From the NCBI GenBank assembly GCA_913045055.1, contig CAJWPI010000004.1, positions 1 to 64,000 of the forward strand: DNA of 64,000 nt, in the 5' to 3' direction. Source of the stretch: an uncultured Gammaproteobacteria bacterium (GTDB taxonomy: Bacteria > Pseudomonadota > Gammaproteobacteria > Magnimaribacterales > Magnimaribacteraceae). Below the pieces are notes generated by a model that searched no databases, was not told the DNA's origin, and worked only from the letters and a program-made list of their open reading frames with translations. Of this stretch, positions 27,290-36,427 are shown in pieces. Both the position numbers and the translations under genes were made by a program. The first letter of the stretch is position 1; the number at the start of each line of letters is the position of its first letter.

Positions 27290-28087
27290 ATGGATCTAAG
27301 TGGAAGAATAGTATTAGTTACAGGAGGGGCTAGAGGTATAGGTGCAAAGGTATCAGAGGCTGTATGTAAATCAGGTGCTAAACTAGTATTATCAGATATC
27401 CTAAAAGAAGAGGGTCTAGAGAAAGTTAGAGAGCTCTCTGAGAAAGGTTACCAAGCTAGCTTTATAAAGCATGATGTAACAAGCGAAACAAGCTGGGGTC
27501 AGGTCATAGAATTCTGCTCAAAAACCTACAATGGATTAGATGTTTTGGTAAATAATGCTGGAATCTATTTCTCAAAACCCTTAGTTGAAATCTCATTAGA
27601 AGATTGGAAAACAATGTTCTCTGTCAATGTAGAAGGGGTTTTCTTAGGAACTAAATTAGCATCAGAAGAAATAAAAAAACGTTCAATGAAAAGTGAAATA
27701 AGCGGTTCGATAATCAATTTGTCTTCAGTTGCTGGTCTAGTAGGAGCGCCATTTATTGGTCCTTACAACGCTTCCAAAGGAGCTGTAAGAATTTTTTCAA
27801 AAGGTTGTGCTATGGAGTTTGCTTCTCTTGGATATAACATAAGAGTTAATAGTGTGCATCCAGGAGTAATAGATACAAATATGGGTGATGAAGTAAAGCA
27901 GCATTTGATAAATCAGACTGAGTTAAACAGTAATGAAGCAACCTCACAGTTAGCTGACCTACATCCCATAGGAAGGCTTGGTCTTCCAGAGGAAGTTGCT
28001 AATGTAATTGTCTTCCTTGCTTCTAATAAAAGTTCTTTTATAACTGGAGCTGAATTAGTTGTAGATGGAGGATATACAGCCCGCTAA
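27290..28087 (+). CDS. Short-chain dehydrogenase/reductase
   Basis: 265 residues, classical SDR. TGGARGIGAKVSEAV, DVLVNNAG, catalytic serine in NLSSVAGLVG, YNASKGAV for Tyr-x3-Lys, and C-terminal DGGYTAR. LVLSDILKEEG places an aspartate after beta-2, favouring NAD. The PFIGPYNASKGAVRIF segment resembles bacterial hydroxysteroid dehydrogenases. It starts two bases after the preceding SDR and converges on the GH3 gene, three bases away. Confidence 0.9.
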   Translation: MDLSGRIVLVTGGARGIGAKVSEAVCKSGAKLVLSDILKEEGLEKVRELSEKGYQASFIKHDVTSETSWGQVIEFCSKTYNGLDVLVNNAGIYFSKPLVEISLEDWKTMFSVNVEGVFLGTKLASEEIKKRSMKSEISGSIINLSSVAGLVGAPFIGPYNASKGAVRIFSKGCAMEFASLGYNIRVNSVHPGVIDTNMGDEVKQHLINQTELNSNEATSQLADLHPIGRLGLPEEVANVIVFLASNKSSFITGAELVVDGGYTAR

Positions 28088-28089
28088 GA

Positions 28090-30537
28090 TTAGCCGAGCC
28101 AAACAGATCCTTTTAATTTAATATCATTTGAAGAAGAGCCTACTAAAATTTTATACTCAGCCGGCTCTATTAACCAATTACTAGAATTCTCATCCCAGTA
28201 AGCTAAATCGCGCTCTGTCAAATAAAATTCTAAATCTTTAGACTCTCCTGGTTCAAGTCCCACCTTTTGGAAAAGTTTTAATTCTTTATTTGGTCGATCT
28301 ACCTTTGAATTCACTACACTTACATAGCACTGAACAACCTCTTTCCCATATATCTTTCCTACATTCTTTAATGACATTTTAAAAGAAATAGCAGAGTCTT
28401 TCTCGGGAGGGGTAATCTTAAAACTACTATACTCGAATTTCGTATATGAAAGACCATGTCCAAAGTGAAAAAGGGGTTCTATCTTCTTCTTTTCATACCA
28501 CCTGTAGCCTATATACAAACCTTCTTCATAATTCATTTGTAAATCACTTCCAGGATAATGTTGAAAGGCTGGTGTGTCTTCTATTAACTTTGGAAAGGTC
28601 GTGGGTAACTTTCCAGATGGGTTAATTTCTCCAAATAAGATATCTGTAAGTGCCCTACCGTATTCCTGACCAGGAAACCAGGATAAAAGTACTGCTCTAG
28701 CTTTGTCTAACCAGGGCATGCTGCAAGGTGATCCGGTATTTATGATCACTACAGTATTTGGATTTGCTGCACAGATTTTGTGTATTAATTCATCTTGCTT
28801 GGATGGAAGTGATATTTCCGATCTATCATTTCCTTCTGTCTCCCAATCAGAACTAGTCCCCGCTATTAAAATGACGGCATCAGCATTTTTGGATAAGGAT
28901 AAGGCTTGATCTAGTAAGTTTTCTTTATCAGGAGGTAACAAGCCAATCTGAATAGCAGGAAATCTTCCTAACCATTTATAATCTACTTCTATAAAGTACT
29001 CTTCATCTTTATTTAAATTGATAGCAGATCTATTTGGAGCGCTTCCATAACCAAAGAAAGCTTCTCCTTTTTCTTGAGAGGTCCAATTATCTATTATTTC
29101 TTTGCCATTAATTCTTAATCTAGCAGATCCTATACTTATTATTTCGAAAACGTGTTCCCCTGTAATATCGGGTTTAAATTTTGCGGTAAACCTTGCTGAT
29201 AAAGAGGGAGGATCAAGTTTAGTGGCCACCTTTACCCCAAAACCATTTAAAGCCCAAAATTTACTTCCAGACATGACTTCAGAAGCCAGTACCTTTCCTC
29301 CTAAATCATCTCCTTCAAAAAACTCTACTAAATAGCCTTTCTTGTTATTTTTAGATTCAGTTAAATGCTCCTTATTGATTGGTGGAAGATACTTATAGGT
29401 ATGACAACCTTTTCCAGAAACAACCTTAACCTCTTCCCCTAAATATTCTTTTAAAGCTTTAGGAGGGTGAATAACATAATGAGGTTTAACTGAAGCACTA
29501 CCTCCGCCAATAAACTGTCCTTGTTCAGCGTTGGGACCAATTAAAGCCAAGGTTTTGATCTTAGATTTATTAAGAGGAAGCAAATTCTCATTTTTTAAAA
29601 GCACCATAGAATCTGCAGCAGTTTTCCTAATAAGTAATCTATCGGCTTCTAAATCTTGAGAAGTTTCTTCTTTCTCCTCAGGATTGTCTAATCTTCCAGT
29701 AAAATCTGCTACCCGAAGTAATCGTCTTGCTTTATCGAAGACCTCTTCTTCTGTTATTTTCTTTTCTTTTAGGACTTTGAGTAAATTTTCTCCCCATACT
29801 GTTGAAGGTCCTGGCATGATAAGATCTAAACCGCCTTTAGCATTTCCTTCTGTATCAAGCGCTGCTCCCCAATCACTAACTACAAATCCTGGAAATACCC
29901 ATTCTTCTTTTAGAATATCTTTTAAGAGCTCCTCATGAGAAGAACAAAATTTATTATTTAGTTGATTATAAGCTGACATTACTGACATTGCTCCACCCTT
30001 TTTTATACCTAATTCAAAGGGGAGAAGATACATTTCTCTAAGCGTTCTTGGATCTATATTAGAACTAATATTATGTCTTTCGAACTCTGTATCATTGCCA
30101 ACAAAATGCTTTAAGCAAGCTGCAACTTTTTGGGATTGAACTCCTTGTACGAAAGAGACAGCTAATTTTCCTGTCAAAATTGGATCCTCAGAATAACATT
30201 CGAAATGTCTACCTCCTAGAGGATGCCTGTGGAGATTAATTGTAGGTCCTAATAAAACATCGGCATCTTTGCTCTTTGCTTCCCTGGCAATTGCTCTTCC
30301 TATTTCTTTTAATAGATCAATATCCCAGGTAGAACCCAAAGCTATTCCACAAGGGAAACAAGCAGAGGTTTTACCGGAAACTCCGTCACCTCTAGCTCCA
30401 TTTGGACCATCTGTAAGCTTGAGTCTTGGTATAGAAAGTCTTTCTACTCCAGTTGAATGCCAAGCATCAGAACCTGAAATTATCGAGATAGCTTCTTCTA
30501 TTGATAGTTCGCTGAGAAGATATTCGACCTTATCCAT
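28090..30537 (-). CDS. GH3 beta-glucosidase with inserted PA14 domain
   Basis: 815 residues. The N-terminal GH3 barrel contains RLKLTDGPNGARG, KHFVGNDTEFERH and the nucleophile aspartate in FVVSDWGA. The second GH3 domain contains GTSSDWETEGNDRSE with the predicted acid/base glutamate. A PA14 domain is inserted at about 395-530 (ITGEHVFEIISIGSARLRING), as in beta-glucosidases where it shapes the +1 site, and a fibronectin-like C-terminal domain follows. No signal peptide is seen, so the enzyme is likely cytoplasmic and would need transported oligosaccharides or glycosides; the GPH carriers nearby are candidates. Confidence 0.93.
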   Translation of the reverse strand: MDKVEYLLSELSIEEAISIISGSDAWHSTGVERLSIPRLKLTDGPNGARGDGVSGKTSACFPCGIALGSTWDIDLLKEIGRAIAREAKSKDADVLLGPTINLHRHPLGGRHFECYSEDPILTGKLAVSFVQGVQSQKVAACLKHFVGNDTEFERHNISSNIDPRTLREMYLLPFELGIKKGGAMSVMSAYNQLNNKFCSSHEELLKDILKEEWVFPGFVVSDWGAALDTEGNAKGGLDLIMPGPSTVWGENLLKVLKEKKITEEEVFDKARRLLRVADFTGRLDNPEEKEETSQDLEADRLLIRKTAADSMVLLKNENLLPLNKSKIKTLALIGPNAEQGQFIGGGSASVKPHYVIHPPKALKEYLGEEVKVVSGKGCHTYKYLPPINKEHLTESKNNKKGYLVEFFEGDDLGGKVLASEVMSGSKFWALNGFGVKVATKLDPPSLSARFTAKFKPDITGEHVFEIISIGSARLRINGKEIIDNWTSQEKGEAFFGYGSAPNRSAINLNKDEEYFIEVDYKWLGRFPAIQIGLLPPDKENLLDQALSLSKNADAVILIAGTSSDWETEGNDRSEISLPSKQDELIHKICAANPNTVVIINTGSPCSMPWLDKARAVLLSWFPGQEYGRALTDILFGEINPSGKLPTTFPKLIEDTPAFQHYPGSDLQMNYEEGLYIGYRWYEKKKIEPLFHFGHGLSYTKFEYSSFKITPPEKDSAISFKMSLKNVGKIYGKEVVQCYVSVVNSKVDRPNKELKLFQKVGLEPGESKDLEFYLTERDLAYWDENSSNWLIEPAEYKILVGSSSNDIKLKGSVWLG

Positions 30538-30549
30538 ATGAATGGATAA

Positions 30550-31125
30550 TTAATAGTCTCTTCGAAGATAAATCGATTGTTTTGGTTTAGAAAAAACATT
30601 CCTTACCATAGGTTCAAATTCCTCTATGGTCATGTTTTCATATTTAGGATCAAAGGAATTTTGGTCATACTTAGCACAAAATTCAAGACAATCATTCCAG
30701 TGCTCATGGCCTTTGAACTGATCACGTAAATTTTTATCTAAACCTACATATTCAAAGAAATAATAACCTTGAAAAATTCCATGATGTTTAACTATCCAAT
30801 AATTCTTTTCAGAAACAAAAGGTTCAAGCATAGTTGCAGCTAGATCAGCATGATTAGCACAAGCTATTGTATCTCCTATATCATGTAAAAGAGCACATAC
30901 GACATATTCTTCATCCTTTCCGTCTCTGTGAGCTCTAGTTGCGGTTTGAACACTATGAGTAAATCGATCAACCGCAAAACCACCTGTATCTCCTTTTAAA
31001 ACTGATAAGTGATCTAAAATACGACCAGGTAATTCTTTAGCAAACTGGGCTGAATGTTCGGCAATAATTGCATAATCATCTGCTGTACCGTTGACCATCT
31101 CAGAAAATGAAGCTTGTTTAGACAT
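30550..31125 (-). CDS. HD-domain protein resembling TmpB/PhnZ diiron oxygenases
   Basis: 191 residues. The HD motif lies in CALLHDIGD; preceding HSVQTATRAHRDG and following CANHADLAATML, WIVKHHGIFQGYYFF and CAKYD supply histidine and aspartate ligands. This pattern is close to the TmpB-type mixed-valence diiron oxygenases, which cleave hydroxyalkylphosphonates, more than to ordinary HD phosphohydrolases. The substrate here is unknown and no TmpA-like hydroxylase or phosphonate transporter is adjacent. A GGGGGG tract before the ATG acts as ribosome-binding site. Located just upstream of the GH3 gene and divergent from a SnoaL-like gene. Confidence 0.78.
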   Translation of the reverse strand: MSKQASFSEMVNGTADDYAIIAEHSAQFAKELPGRILDHLSVLKGDTGGFAVDRFTHSVQTATRAHRDGKDEEYVVCALLHDIGDTIACANHADLAATMLEPFVSEKNYWIVKHHGIFQGYYFFEYVGLDKNLRDQFKGHEHWNDCLEFCAKYDQNSFDPKYENMTIEEFEPMVRNVFSKPKQSIYLRRDY

Positions 31126-31194
31126 TGTAGATCCCCCCTAAAATTACGTTAATTATGCCAGAACTGGTAAGATTTTTCCTAAAATAGCCTAAAT

Positions 31195-31602
31195 ATGAAG
31201 GATTTAATAACCAATAGTATGTCTAAAGTACAACAAATTTCTTTTCGATCTGCACAGGCAGCAGAAAAAGGTTTAAAAGATGAATGGTTATCTCTCTTTG
31301 ACGAAGATGCAATCATTCAAGATCCTGTGGGTAAATCTCCTTTAGACCCTTCAGGAGAAGGACATAGAGGTATTAAAGCTATAGAAACCTTCTGGGACAG
31401 TACAATTGGTCCTGGAAATATTAAATTTACTGTAAGAGAATCCTATCCATGTGGGAATGAATGCGCAAATGTTGCTACTGTGATAAATAGATTTGAAGAC
31501 GGAGGAAAACTTGATACAGACCTCGTGATTGTTTATAAAATTAATAATAAAAATAAACTCATATCTATAAAAGCTTATTGGGAGTATCAAGCAGATAACT
31601 AA
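31195..31602 (+). CDS. SnoaL/NTF2-like protein
   Basis: 135 residues with the cone-shaped alpha+beta fold pattern of ketosteroid isomerase/SnoaL proteins: WLSLFDEDAIIQDPVG near residue 32, GHRGIKAIETFWDSTIGP, and closing strands ending IKAYWEY. The group includes cyclases, isomerases and hydrolases, and also non-catalytic members. No strong ribosome-binding site is seen before the first ATG; ATG at 31219 is an alternative. One of three such proteins in the window. Confidence 0.78.
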   Translation: MKDLITNSMSKVQQISFRSAQAAEKGLKDEWLSLFDEDAIIQDPVGKSPLDPSGEGHRGIKAIETFWDSTIGPGNIKFTVRESYPCGNECANVATVINRFEDGGKLDTDLVIVYKINNKNKLISIKAYWEYQADN

Positions 31603-31617
31603 GAGCTTTCTATAAGT

Positions 31618-31647
31618 TTTACTTTAATCACTTACCTGTATTATACT
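31618..31647 (+). promoter_or_regulatory. Candidate promoter of the small lipoprotein gene
   Basis: TTTACT (31618-31623) and TATACT (31642-31647) are 18 bases apart, and an overlapping TATTAT begins at 31639. The predicted start of transcription would leave a leader of about 25 bases carrying AAGGGAAG before the ATG at 31678. By-eye sigma-70 match. Confidence 0.4.
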
Positions 31648-31677
31648 CGCAAGCAAAAGTATTTTAAGGGAAGATAT

Positions 31678-32085
31678 ATGGAGAAGTTTTCGGTGAAATT
31701 AAAAAATTTAATGGTTTTAACTTTAATGTTAGTTGCAGGTTGTGCTGCACCTGTTCTTTTTTATGAAGAAGTACCAGGATCTGCTGATCATTGGGATATG
31801 GATCCCATGGCCTTGAACTGTAAACAACTAAATGAAGCCAGAATTCTGACTTCTTCTACTATAGATCAACTGGCTGAGAGAATAATTGAAAATTCAAATA
31901 GAAGTACCGCAGCAAGTAGCCTAGGTCTTACTGTAGGTAATCCTGAAAGAGGGGAAAACTTTGTAGGTCTTAGATCTTCGGGAGTCGGTCCTGAAGTTAA
32001 TGAATTTAGGAGGCTTAAGGTTCTTAAAGAACAAATTGAAGAACTGCAGCTTCAAAAATGTATAAGGCAAAGCTTAGAAAACTGA
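31678..32085 (+). CDS. Small lipoprotein of unknown function
   Basis: 135 residues with a lipoprotein signal (lipobox VAGC, cysteine near residue 22). The mature part contains LNCKQLNEARILTSSTIDQLAERI and a C-terminal helix RLKVLKEQIEELQLQKC, likely coiled-coil. AAGGGAAG precedes the ATG. The second helix with a conserved-looking cysteine at each end suggests a disulfide-stabilised hairpin. No family recognised. Probably outer-membrane associated. Confidence 0.7.
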   Translation: MEKFSVKLKNLMVLTLMLVAGCAAPVLFYEEVPGSADHWDMDPMALNCKQLNEARILTSSTIDQLAERIIENSNRSTAASSLGLTVGNPERGENFVGLRSSGVGPEVNEFRRLKVLKEQIEELQLQKCIRQSLEN

Positions 32086-32090
32086 TAAGT

Positions 32091-33719
32091 TTAAGACATC
32101 CAGTTTTTTATATCTTTATTCTCCGGATCAAATAAAACTCCTGGATTAAGTATACTTTGAGGATCTACCGCTTTTTTGGCAGCACTCAACATATTCTTAA
32201 ATCCTTCTGGTCTTTGCAGGTCGTAACCTCTCACACGGTGATCTCTGCCAACTGCATGATGGTGAGTAACTGTTCCTCCTTCAGCTATACATATCTCATT
32301 AGTAACTAACTTAATCTCTTTCCATACGTCGATCATAGTAGAAGGAGTAGCAAAAGCAGTATAAGAAAAGTAAGGAGCTAAGCCGTCTGGATAAGTATGG
32401 GTTAAACGACAAGTTACTGTAGTTTCTTTACCTGTAATTTCTTGAATGGCTTTAGAAACATTTTCTTTTAAACATTCAATAAACTTATAACCCTTATCCC
32501 AAGTTATAGAAGTTTCAAAAGTATCTTGGATAATTCCTCTTCTAACAGAGGCTTCTCTGTAATAAGGAGCCCTTATAAAACTATTTCTCCAAGTTCCAGA
32601 AGCCCCAGATTTATGAGCATCTTGTTTTTCTTCTCTAGGTACTTCATATTGTCCACCAACATCAGAAACTATCTCTAAAGCTCTGTTTAACCAAGTATCC
32701 AACTCATGATCTGCAGACTCAAAAGATAGTATCAAAAGATGCTTTGAACCATCCCCCGCCCCGTTAAAAAGAGCTTCCTTAGCATCTAAAAGTCTACAGT
32801 TAGATGGAAATAATGCTGATTGGCTTATTAATCGAGTGGCTTTTAAAGCCTTTTCATAATCATCAAATAAAACTGGACAAGAAGCTCTGAATTGTGGTCT
32901 CTCTTGTAATCTCATCCACGCTTCCGTTATTATTCCCAATACCCCTTCAGAACCAATAACAATACGATCAGGGCTAGGGCCCGCACCTGACCCAGGAAGT
33001 CTTCTTGACTCTATAACACCCTTAGGAGTAACCATAGTGGTGGACTCCACAAAGTCATCTATATGAGTGTACAAAGTAGCAAAATGACCACCTGACCTAG
33101 TAGCAATCCAACCCCCTAATGTTGAATGTTCAAAACTCTGTGGGAAATGTCTTAAAGTTAGATTAGATTTCTTAAGTTCTTCTTCTAAAGCTGGCCCGAG
33201 AATTCCTGCCTGGATTCTTGCAGCTCTACTTTCTTTGTCTATTTCTAATACTTGGTTTAAATTTCTTAAATCAAGGGAAATAACTCCAGAATATGTATCA
33301 CCCACATCTGTTTCTACTCCGCCACAAACACTAGATCCTCCTCCATAAGGAATTACAGCAATATTGTTTTGGTCTGCCCAATCAAGGATACTAACAATAT
33401 CGTCTTGATTGTTAGGAAAAGCAATAAGATCAGGTGGATTAGGGAATAAGCCCAACATAGCCCTAGCAAGATCAGGAAAGGACTTTCCATAGCTATGATT
33501 TAAACGTTCTAAATGATCCGAAGATAATAAATTTTGTAAACTGCTTGGCGGAGAAATTTTAGACTTATGAAGTTCAATATCTTTTGCCTTTGGAATGGGT
33601 ATAGTTTCAACTTCACTTAAAGAAAAGTTATTAAGTATCCTCTGCTCAATATTTTTATCCTCTTCATCAGTTAAGAGTTCATCAGAATAACCCCAACCCC
33701 AAAATTTTCTCTCTCTCAT
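32091..33719 (-). CDS. FAD-dependent oxidase similar to alkyldihydroxyacetonephosphate synthase
   Basis: 542 residues. The N-terminal RERKFWGWGYSDE is the recognisable start of bacterial AGPS-like proteins. The FAD-binding (VAO/PCMH) domain shows IPYGGGSSVCGGVE and PQSFEHSTLGGWIATRSGGHFATLYTHIDD, and the C-terminal cap has THHHAVGRDHR, matching the histidine cluster that AGPS uses in the acyl-to-alkyl exchange. AGPS makes ether glycerolipids; several bacterial relatives are uncharacterised oxidases, so an ether-lipid role is possible but not proven. No dihydroxyacetonephosphate acyltransferase is adjacent. Confidence 0.83.
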   Translation of the reverse strand: MRERKFWGWGYSDELLTDEEDKNIEQRILNNFSLSEVETIPIPKAKDIELHKSKISPPSSLQNLLSSDHLERLNHSYGKSFPDLARAMLGLFPNPPDLIAFPNNQDDIVSILDWADQNNIAVIPYGGGSSVCGGVETDVGDTYSGVISLDLRNLNQVLEIDKESRAARIQAGILGPALEEELKKSNLTLRHFPQSFEHSTLGGWIATRSGGHFATLYTHIDDFVESTTMVTPKGVIESRRLPGSGAGPSPDRIVIGSEGVLGIITEAWMRLQERPQFRASCPVLFDDYEKALKATRLISQSALFPSNCRLLDAKEALFNGAGDGSKHLLILSFESADHELDTWLNRALEIVSDVGGQYEVPREEKQDAHKSGASGTWRNSFIRAPYYREASVRRGIIQDTFETSITWDKGYKFIECLKENVSKAIQEITGKETTVTCRLTHTYPDGLAPYFSYTAFATPSTMIDVWKEIKLVTNEICIAEGGTVTHHHAVGRDHRVRGYDLQRPEGFKNMLSAAKKAVDPQSILNPGVLFDPENKDIKNWMS

Positions 33720-33810
33720 CCTTGCAGTGTATATTAAAAAATTGAAAATTTTAGTTCAAGCTAAGAGTTTTTTGTTATTATTTTTTTAATTACTTAAATT
33801 GAGGAGCTAG

Positions 33811-34833
33811 ATGAGAAATAACAACAGGCAATGGATATTAAAGAAAAGACCCGTCGGAGATATATCTAAAGATGATTTAGAATTAATTGAAAGTAACATT
33901 CCAGAACCTAAGGACGGGGAAGCTCTTTTACAAAATGTCTACTTATCACTTGATCCTACGAATAGAATTTGGATGTCAGATATGGATCAGTACATGCCTC
34001 CAGTCGAATTAAATGAGGTAATGCGTGGAGGGGTTGTAGGAAAAATAATTAAGAGTAACCATTCTTCGCTTCCTGAAGGAAGTTTTGTGTCATCTTTTAC
34101 ATGCGGGTGGCAAGATTATTGTTTAGTAAAACCAGAAGAAGTTAATATTTTACCTAGGGACTTACCTTTGCCTCTTACAGCTTATATGAGTGCAGCCGGT
34201 TTAACAGGATTTACTGCTTATTTTGGCTTCCTTTCTATAACTAAACCTAAAGAGGGAGAAACTGTTGTTGTATCGACAGCTGCTGGGGCTGTAGGATCTA
34301 TAGTTGGGCAATTAGCTAAAATGAAGGGTTGCAAAGTCATTGGCTTAACGGGTAGTGATGAAAAGTGTAAGTGGTTGCGTGAAGAGTTGTGTTTTGACGG
34401 CGCTATCAATTATAAAACTGGTGATGTTTTAGAAGAACTGAAAACTGCCTGCCCTGAAGGGATAGATATCTATTTTGATAACACAGGAGGCATAATACTT
34501 GATGCAGTTCTGAAACTTATTAAACTAAATGCACGAATCTCTGTTTGTGGTCTTATCTCAACCTACAACAGTAAGGAACCTGCTCCAGGTCCTTATAATT
34601 ATGGAAATATCTTAATGAAAAGAGCAAAAGTTGAGGGCTTTATAGTGTCTGATTTTGCAGAAGAGTTTCCAAATGCTTTAAATGATCTTAGTAATTGGAT
34701 TCTAGAAGGGAAAATAAAATATAACGTTGATATCCAGAAGGGTCTGGAAAATGCATTAGTTGCCTTGGATAGACTTTTTACTGGAGACAATACTGGAAAA
34801 CTGATACTAGAAGTTTCTAAAGAAGAAGGATAA
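33811..34833 (+). CDS. NADPH-dependent MDR reductase (CurA/leukotriene B4 dehydrogenase type)
   Basis: 340 residues. RQWILKKRPVGDI at the N-terminus, SLDPTNRIWMSD, MSAAGLTGFTAYFGF and nucleotide-binding VVVSTAAGAVGSIVGQLAKMKGCKVIGLTGSDEKC identify the zinc-independent medium-chain reductases that saturate alpha,beta-unsaturated ketones and aldehydes. GAGGAG precedes the ATG. It is flanked by an AGPS-like gene (divergent) and the DUF839 gene (convergent, ten bases away). Confidence 0.9.
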   Translation: MRNNNRQWILKKRPVGDISKDDLELIESNIPEPKDGEALLQNVYLSLDPTNRIWMSDMDQYMPPVELNEVMRGGVVGKIIKSNHSSLPEGSFVSSFTCGWQDYCLVKPEEVNILPRDLPLPLTAYMSAAGLTGFTAYFGFLSITKPKEGETVVVSTAAGAVGSIVGQLAKMKGCKVIGLTGSDEKCKWLREELCFDGAINYKTGDVLEELKTACPEGIDIYFDNTGGIILDAVLKLIKLNARISVCGLISTYNSKEPAPGPYNYGNILMKRAKVEGFIVSDFAEEFPNALNDLSNWILEGKIKYNVDIQKGLENALVALDRLFTGDNTGKLILEVSKEEG

Positions 34834-34843
34834 GTAAACTGCT

Positions 34844-36283
34844 CTATTTGCGTAACATTTTCCAATCTCCCCTTATAGCAAAAGTTCTTCCTGGATCTAT
34901 CTGTAAATTTACAAACAAAATACTGTTATCAGGAGAAAAACAAGCACCTGCAAACTCTGAACTTGACCCAGGGTTATTAGCTAACTTATAGACGGTTCCA
35001 TCAGGTCTTATTCCTAAAATTCTATTAGAACTAGATACAGAATAATTATCTTCACAAACGATTAAATCTCCCCAAGGAGATACTGTTAAATTATCTCCCA
35101 TAAAAAACTCTTCTTTACTTCTTGATTCATAAAAGAGCTCAATGTACCCAGGAGTAGATTGCTCATTTTTCTTTCCTTCAAGCTGGCTGGGAGAATATTT
35201 CCATATTTGACCCAACCTGTTATAACCACCTTCTGTACATATAAAATAAATTCCATCTGTTGCTACTGTAATGCCCTCACCTCTTACAAATTGAGTAGCT
35301 CCTAGTTCATTAAACCCATGTTCCCGTAGTTTGTAGTTTTTAGCTTCGTAATCTTCAATGTTTACCCATTCAACTTCATATCTAATCCCTTCTCTGATTT
35401 CTGATGAAGAATTTTGGGTATTAAACTTCTCCTTATTTTTAATCTTTAAGGCTTGAAGTTTTCCTGAAAACTTAGAATTTTGGGGAATAAATCTGTAAAA
35501 AAGCCCCAGTCGATCATCTTCTGTTTGGTAGATGATATTGTTTCTAGGATCTACAGCAATTGCTTCTCTTTTAAATCTTCCTAGGTTTCTTAAAGGCTCA
35601 GGTGAACTCAAACCATCATTTAAAGGATCGACTTCAAAGGCATATCCATGATCTTTTTCTACTCTTAGATCAAATTTATTAGCCTGCTCTTCAGAAAGCA
35701 TTCCCCACTCTACATATCTTGTTAGATCTATCTTGTCAAAAGCTCTATTTTCATTCTCTTCACAGCTTATCCAAGTATTCCATGGGGTTGAGCCACCTGC
35801 ACAATTCCACTGCGTACCAAGAAGGCTGTAAAATTCTCTCTTCTTTTCAAGGCTTTTAGCATCAAGAATAATTGTTGATGTACCTCCTGCTAGCCTTAAA
35901 TCAGAGTCTACAAAGCCATCATATGCTTGCTCTCTAGGAACATCTTTTAGTTTAGCTGAGTTAGGAATGAAAGGAGTCATCTCTGCTAAAATTTCATGAT
36001 TCCTAATTAAAGCAATATCACCATTCGGTATGCTAAAAGCGGCCATTCCATCTGGTCTTTCGGGAACTTTGAATCCTCCTTCCATATCCTGACCAGTTTC
36101 AGAAATCATAGAATATGTAAATCCCGGGGGAAGATCTAATATCCCCTTGGGGTCAGGTATTAAATCATTTGAAACTTTTTTTCTAGAAGATGAACAACCT
36201 AATGAGCTTGTAAGTCCAGCAAAAGCAATGCTTGTCATTCCCATCTGAAAAAGGAACCTTCTTCTGGTAATTAAATTATTCAT
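34844..36283 (-). CDS. Tat-exported DUF839 (PhoX-like) protein
   Basis: 479 residues. TRRRFLFQMGMTSIAFAGL is a twin-arginine signal, followed by LGCSSS, so the product may be a Tat-exported lipoprotein. The DUF839 propeller motifs are present: GTQWNCAGGSTPWNTWISCEEN, FKREAIAVDPRNNIIYQTEDD, GEGITVATDGIYFICTEGG and GDNLTVSPWGDLIVCED. PhoX proteins are calcium/iron alkaline phosphatases important in marine phosphate scavenging, but the family also holds non-PhoX members, and I cannot confirm the full metal site. Confidence 0.85.
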   Translation of the reverse strand: MNNLITRRRFLFQMGMTSIAFAGLTSSLGCSSSRKKVSNDLIPDPKGILDLPPGFTYSMISETGQDMEGGFKVPERPDGMAAFSIPNGDIALIRNHEILAEMTPFIPNSAKLKDVPREQAYDGFVDSDLRLAGGTSTIILDAKSLEKKREFYSLLGTQWNCAGGSTPWNTWISCEENENRAFDKIDLTRYVEWGMLSEEQANKFDLRVEKDHGYAFEVDPLNDGLSSPEPLRNLGRFKREAIAVDPRNNIIYQTEDDRLGLFYRFIPQNSKFSGKLQALKIKNKEKFNTQNSSSEIREGIRYEVEWVNIEDYEAKNYKLREHGFNELGATQFVRGEGITVATDGIYFICTEGGYNRLGQIWKYSPSQLEGKKNEQSTPGYIELFYESRSKEEFFMGDNLTVSPWGDLIVCEDNYSVSSSNRILGIRPDGTVYKLANNPGSSSEFAGACFSPDNSILFVNLQIDPGRTFAIRGDWKMLRK

Positions 36284-36360
36284 TGGGTATCAATAAAACT
36301 AAGTACATTTTAATTCTTTACTGATCAAGAAGTTAACTCTTTTTGATTTTCTCTTTAGAA

Positions 36361-36390
36361 AAAACAAAAAAGCCCTGCTTTCACAGGGCT
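36361..36390 (-). terminator. Intrinsic terminator closing the intergenic RNA unit
   Basis: On the minus strand AGCCCTG-TGAAAG-CAGGGCT forms a perfect seven-base GC-rich stem with a six-base loop, followed directly by TTTTTGTTTT. It lies 78 bases before the DUF839 start codon, so it would stop minus-strand transcription before that gene. Confidence 0.85.
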
Positions 36391-36405
36391 CTTTTGAGAA
36401 GAGTA

Positions 36406-36427
36406 TCTCAACTACTTCTCAACTACT
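36406..36427. repeat. Tandem direct repeat of 11 bases
   Basis: TCTCAACTACT occurs twice in immediate tandem inside the candidate RNA unit, just upstream (minus sense) of its terminator. Only two copies are present. Confidence 0.8.
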
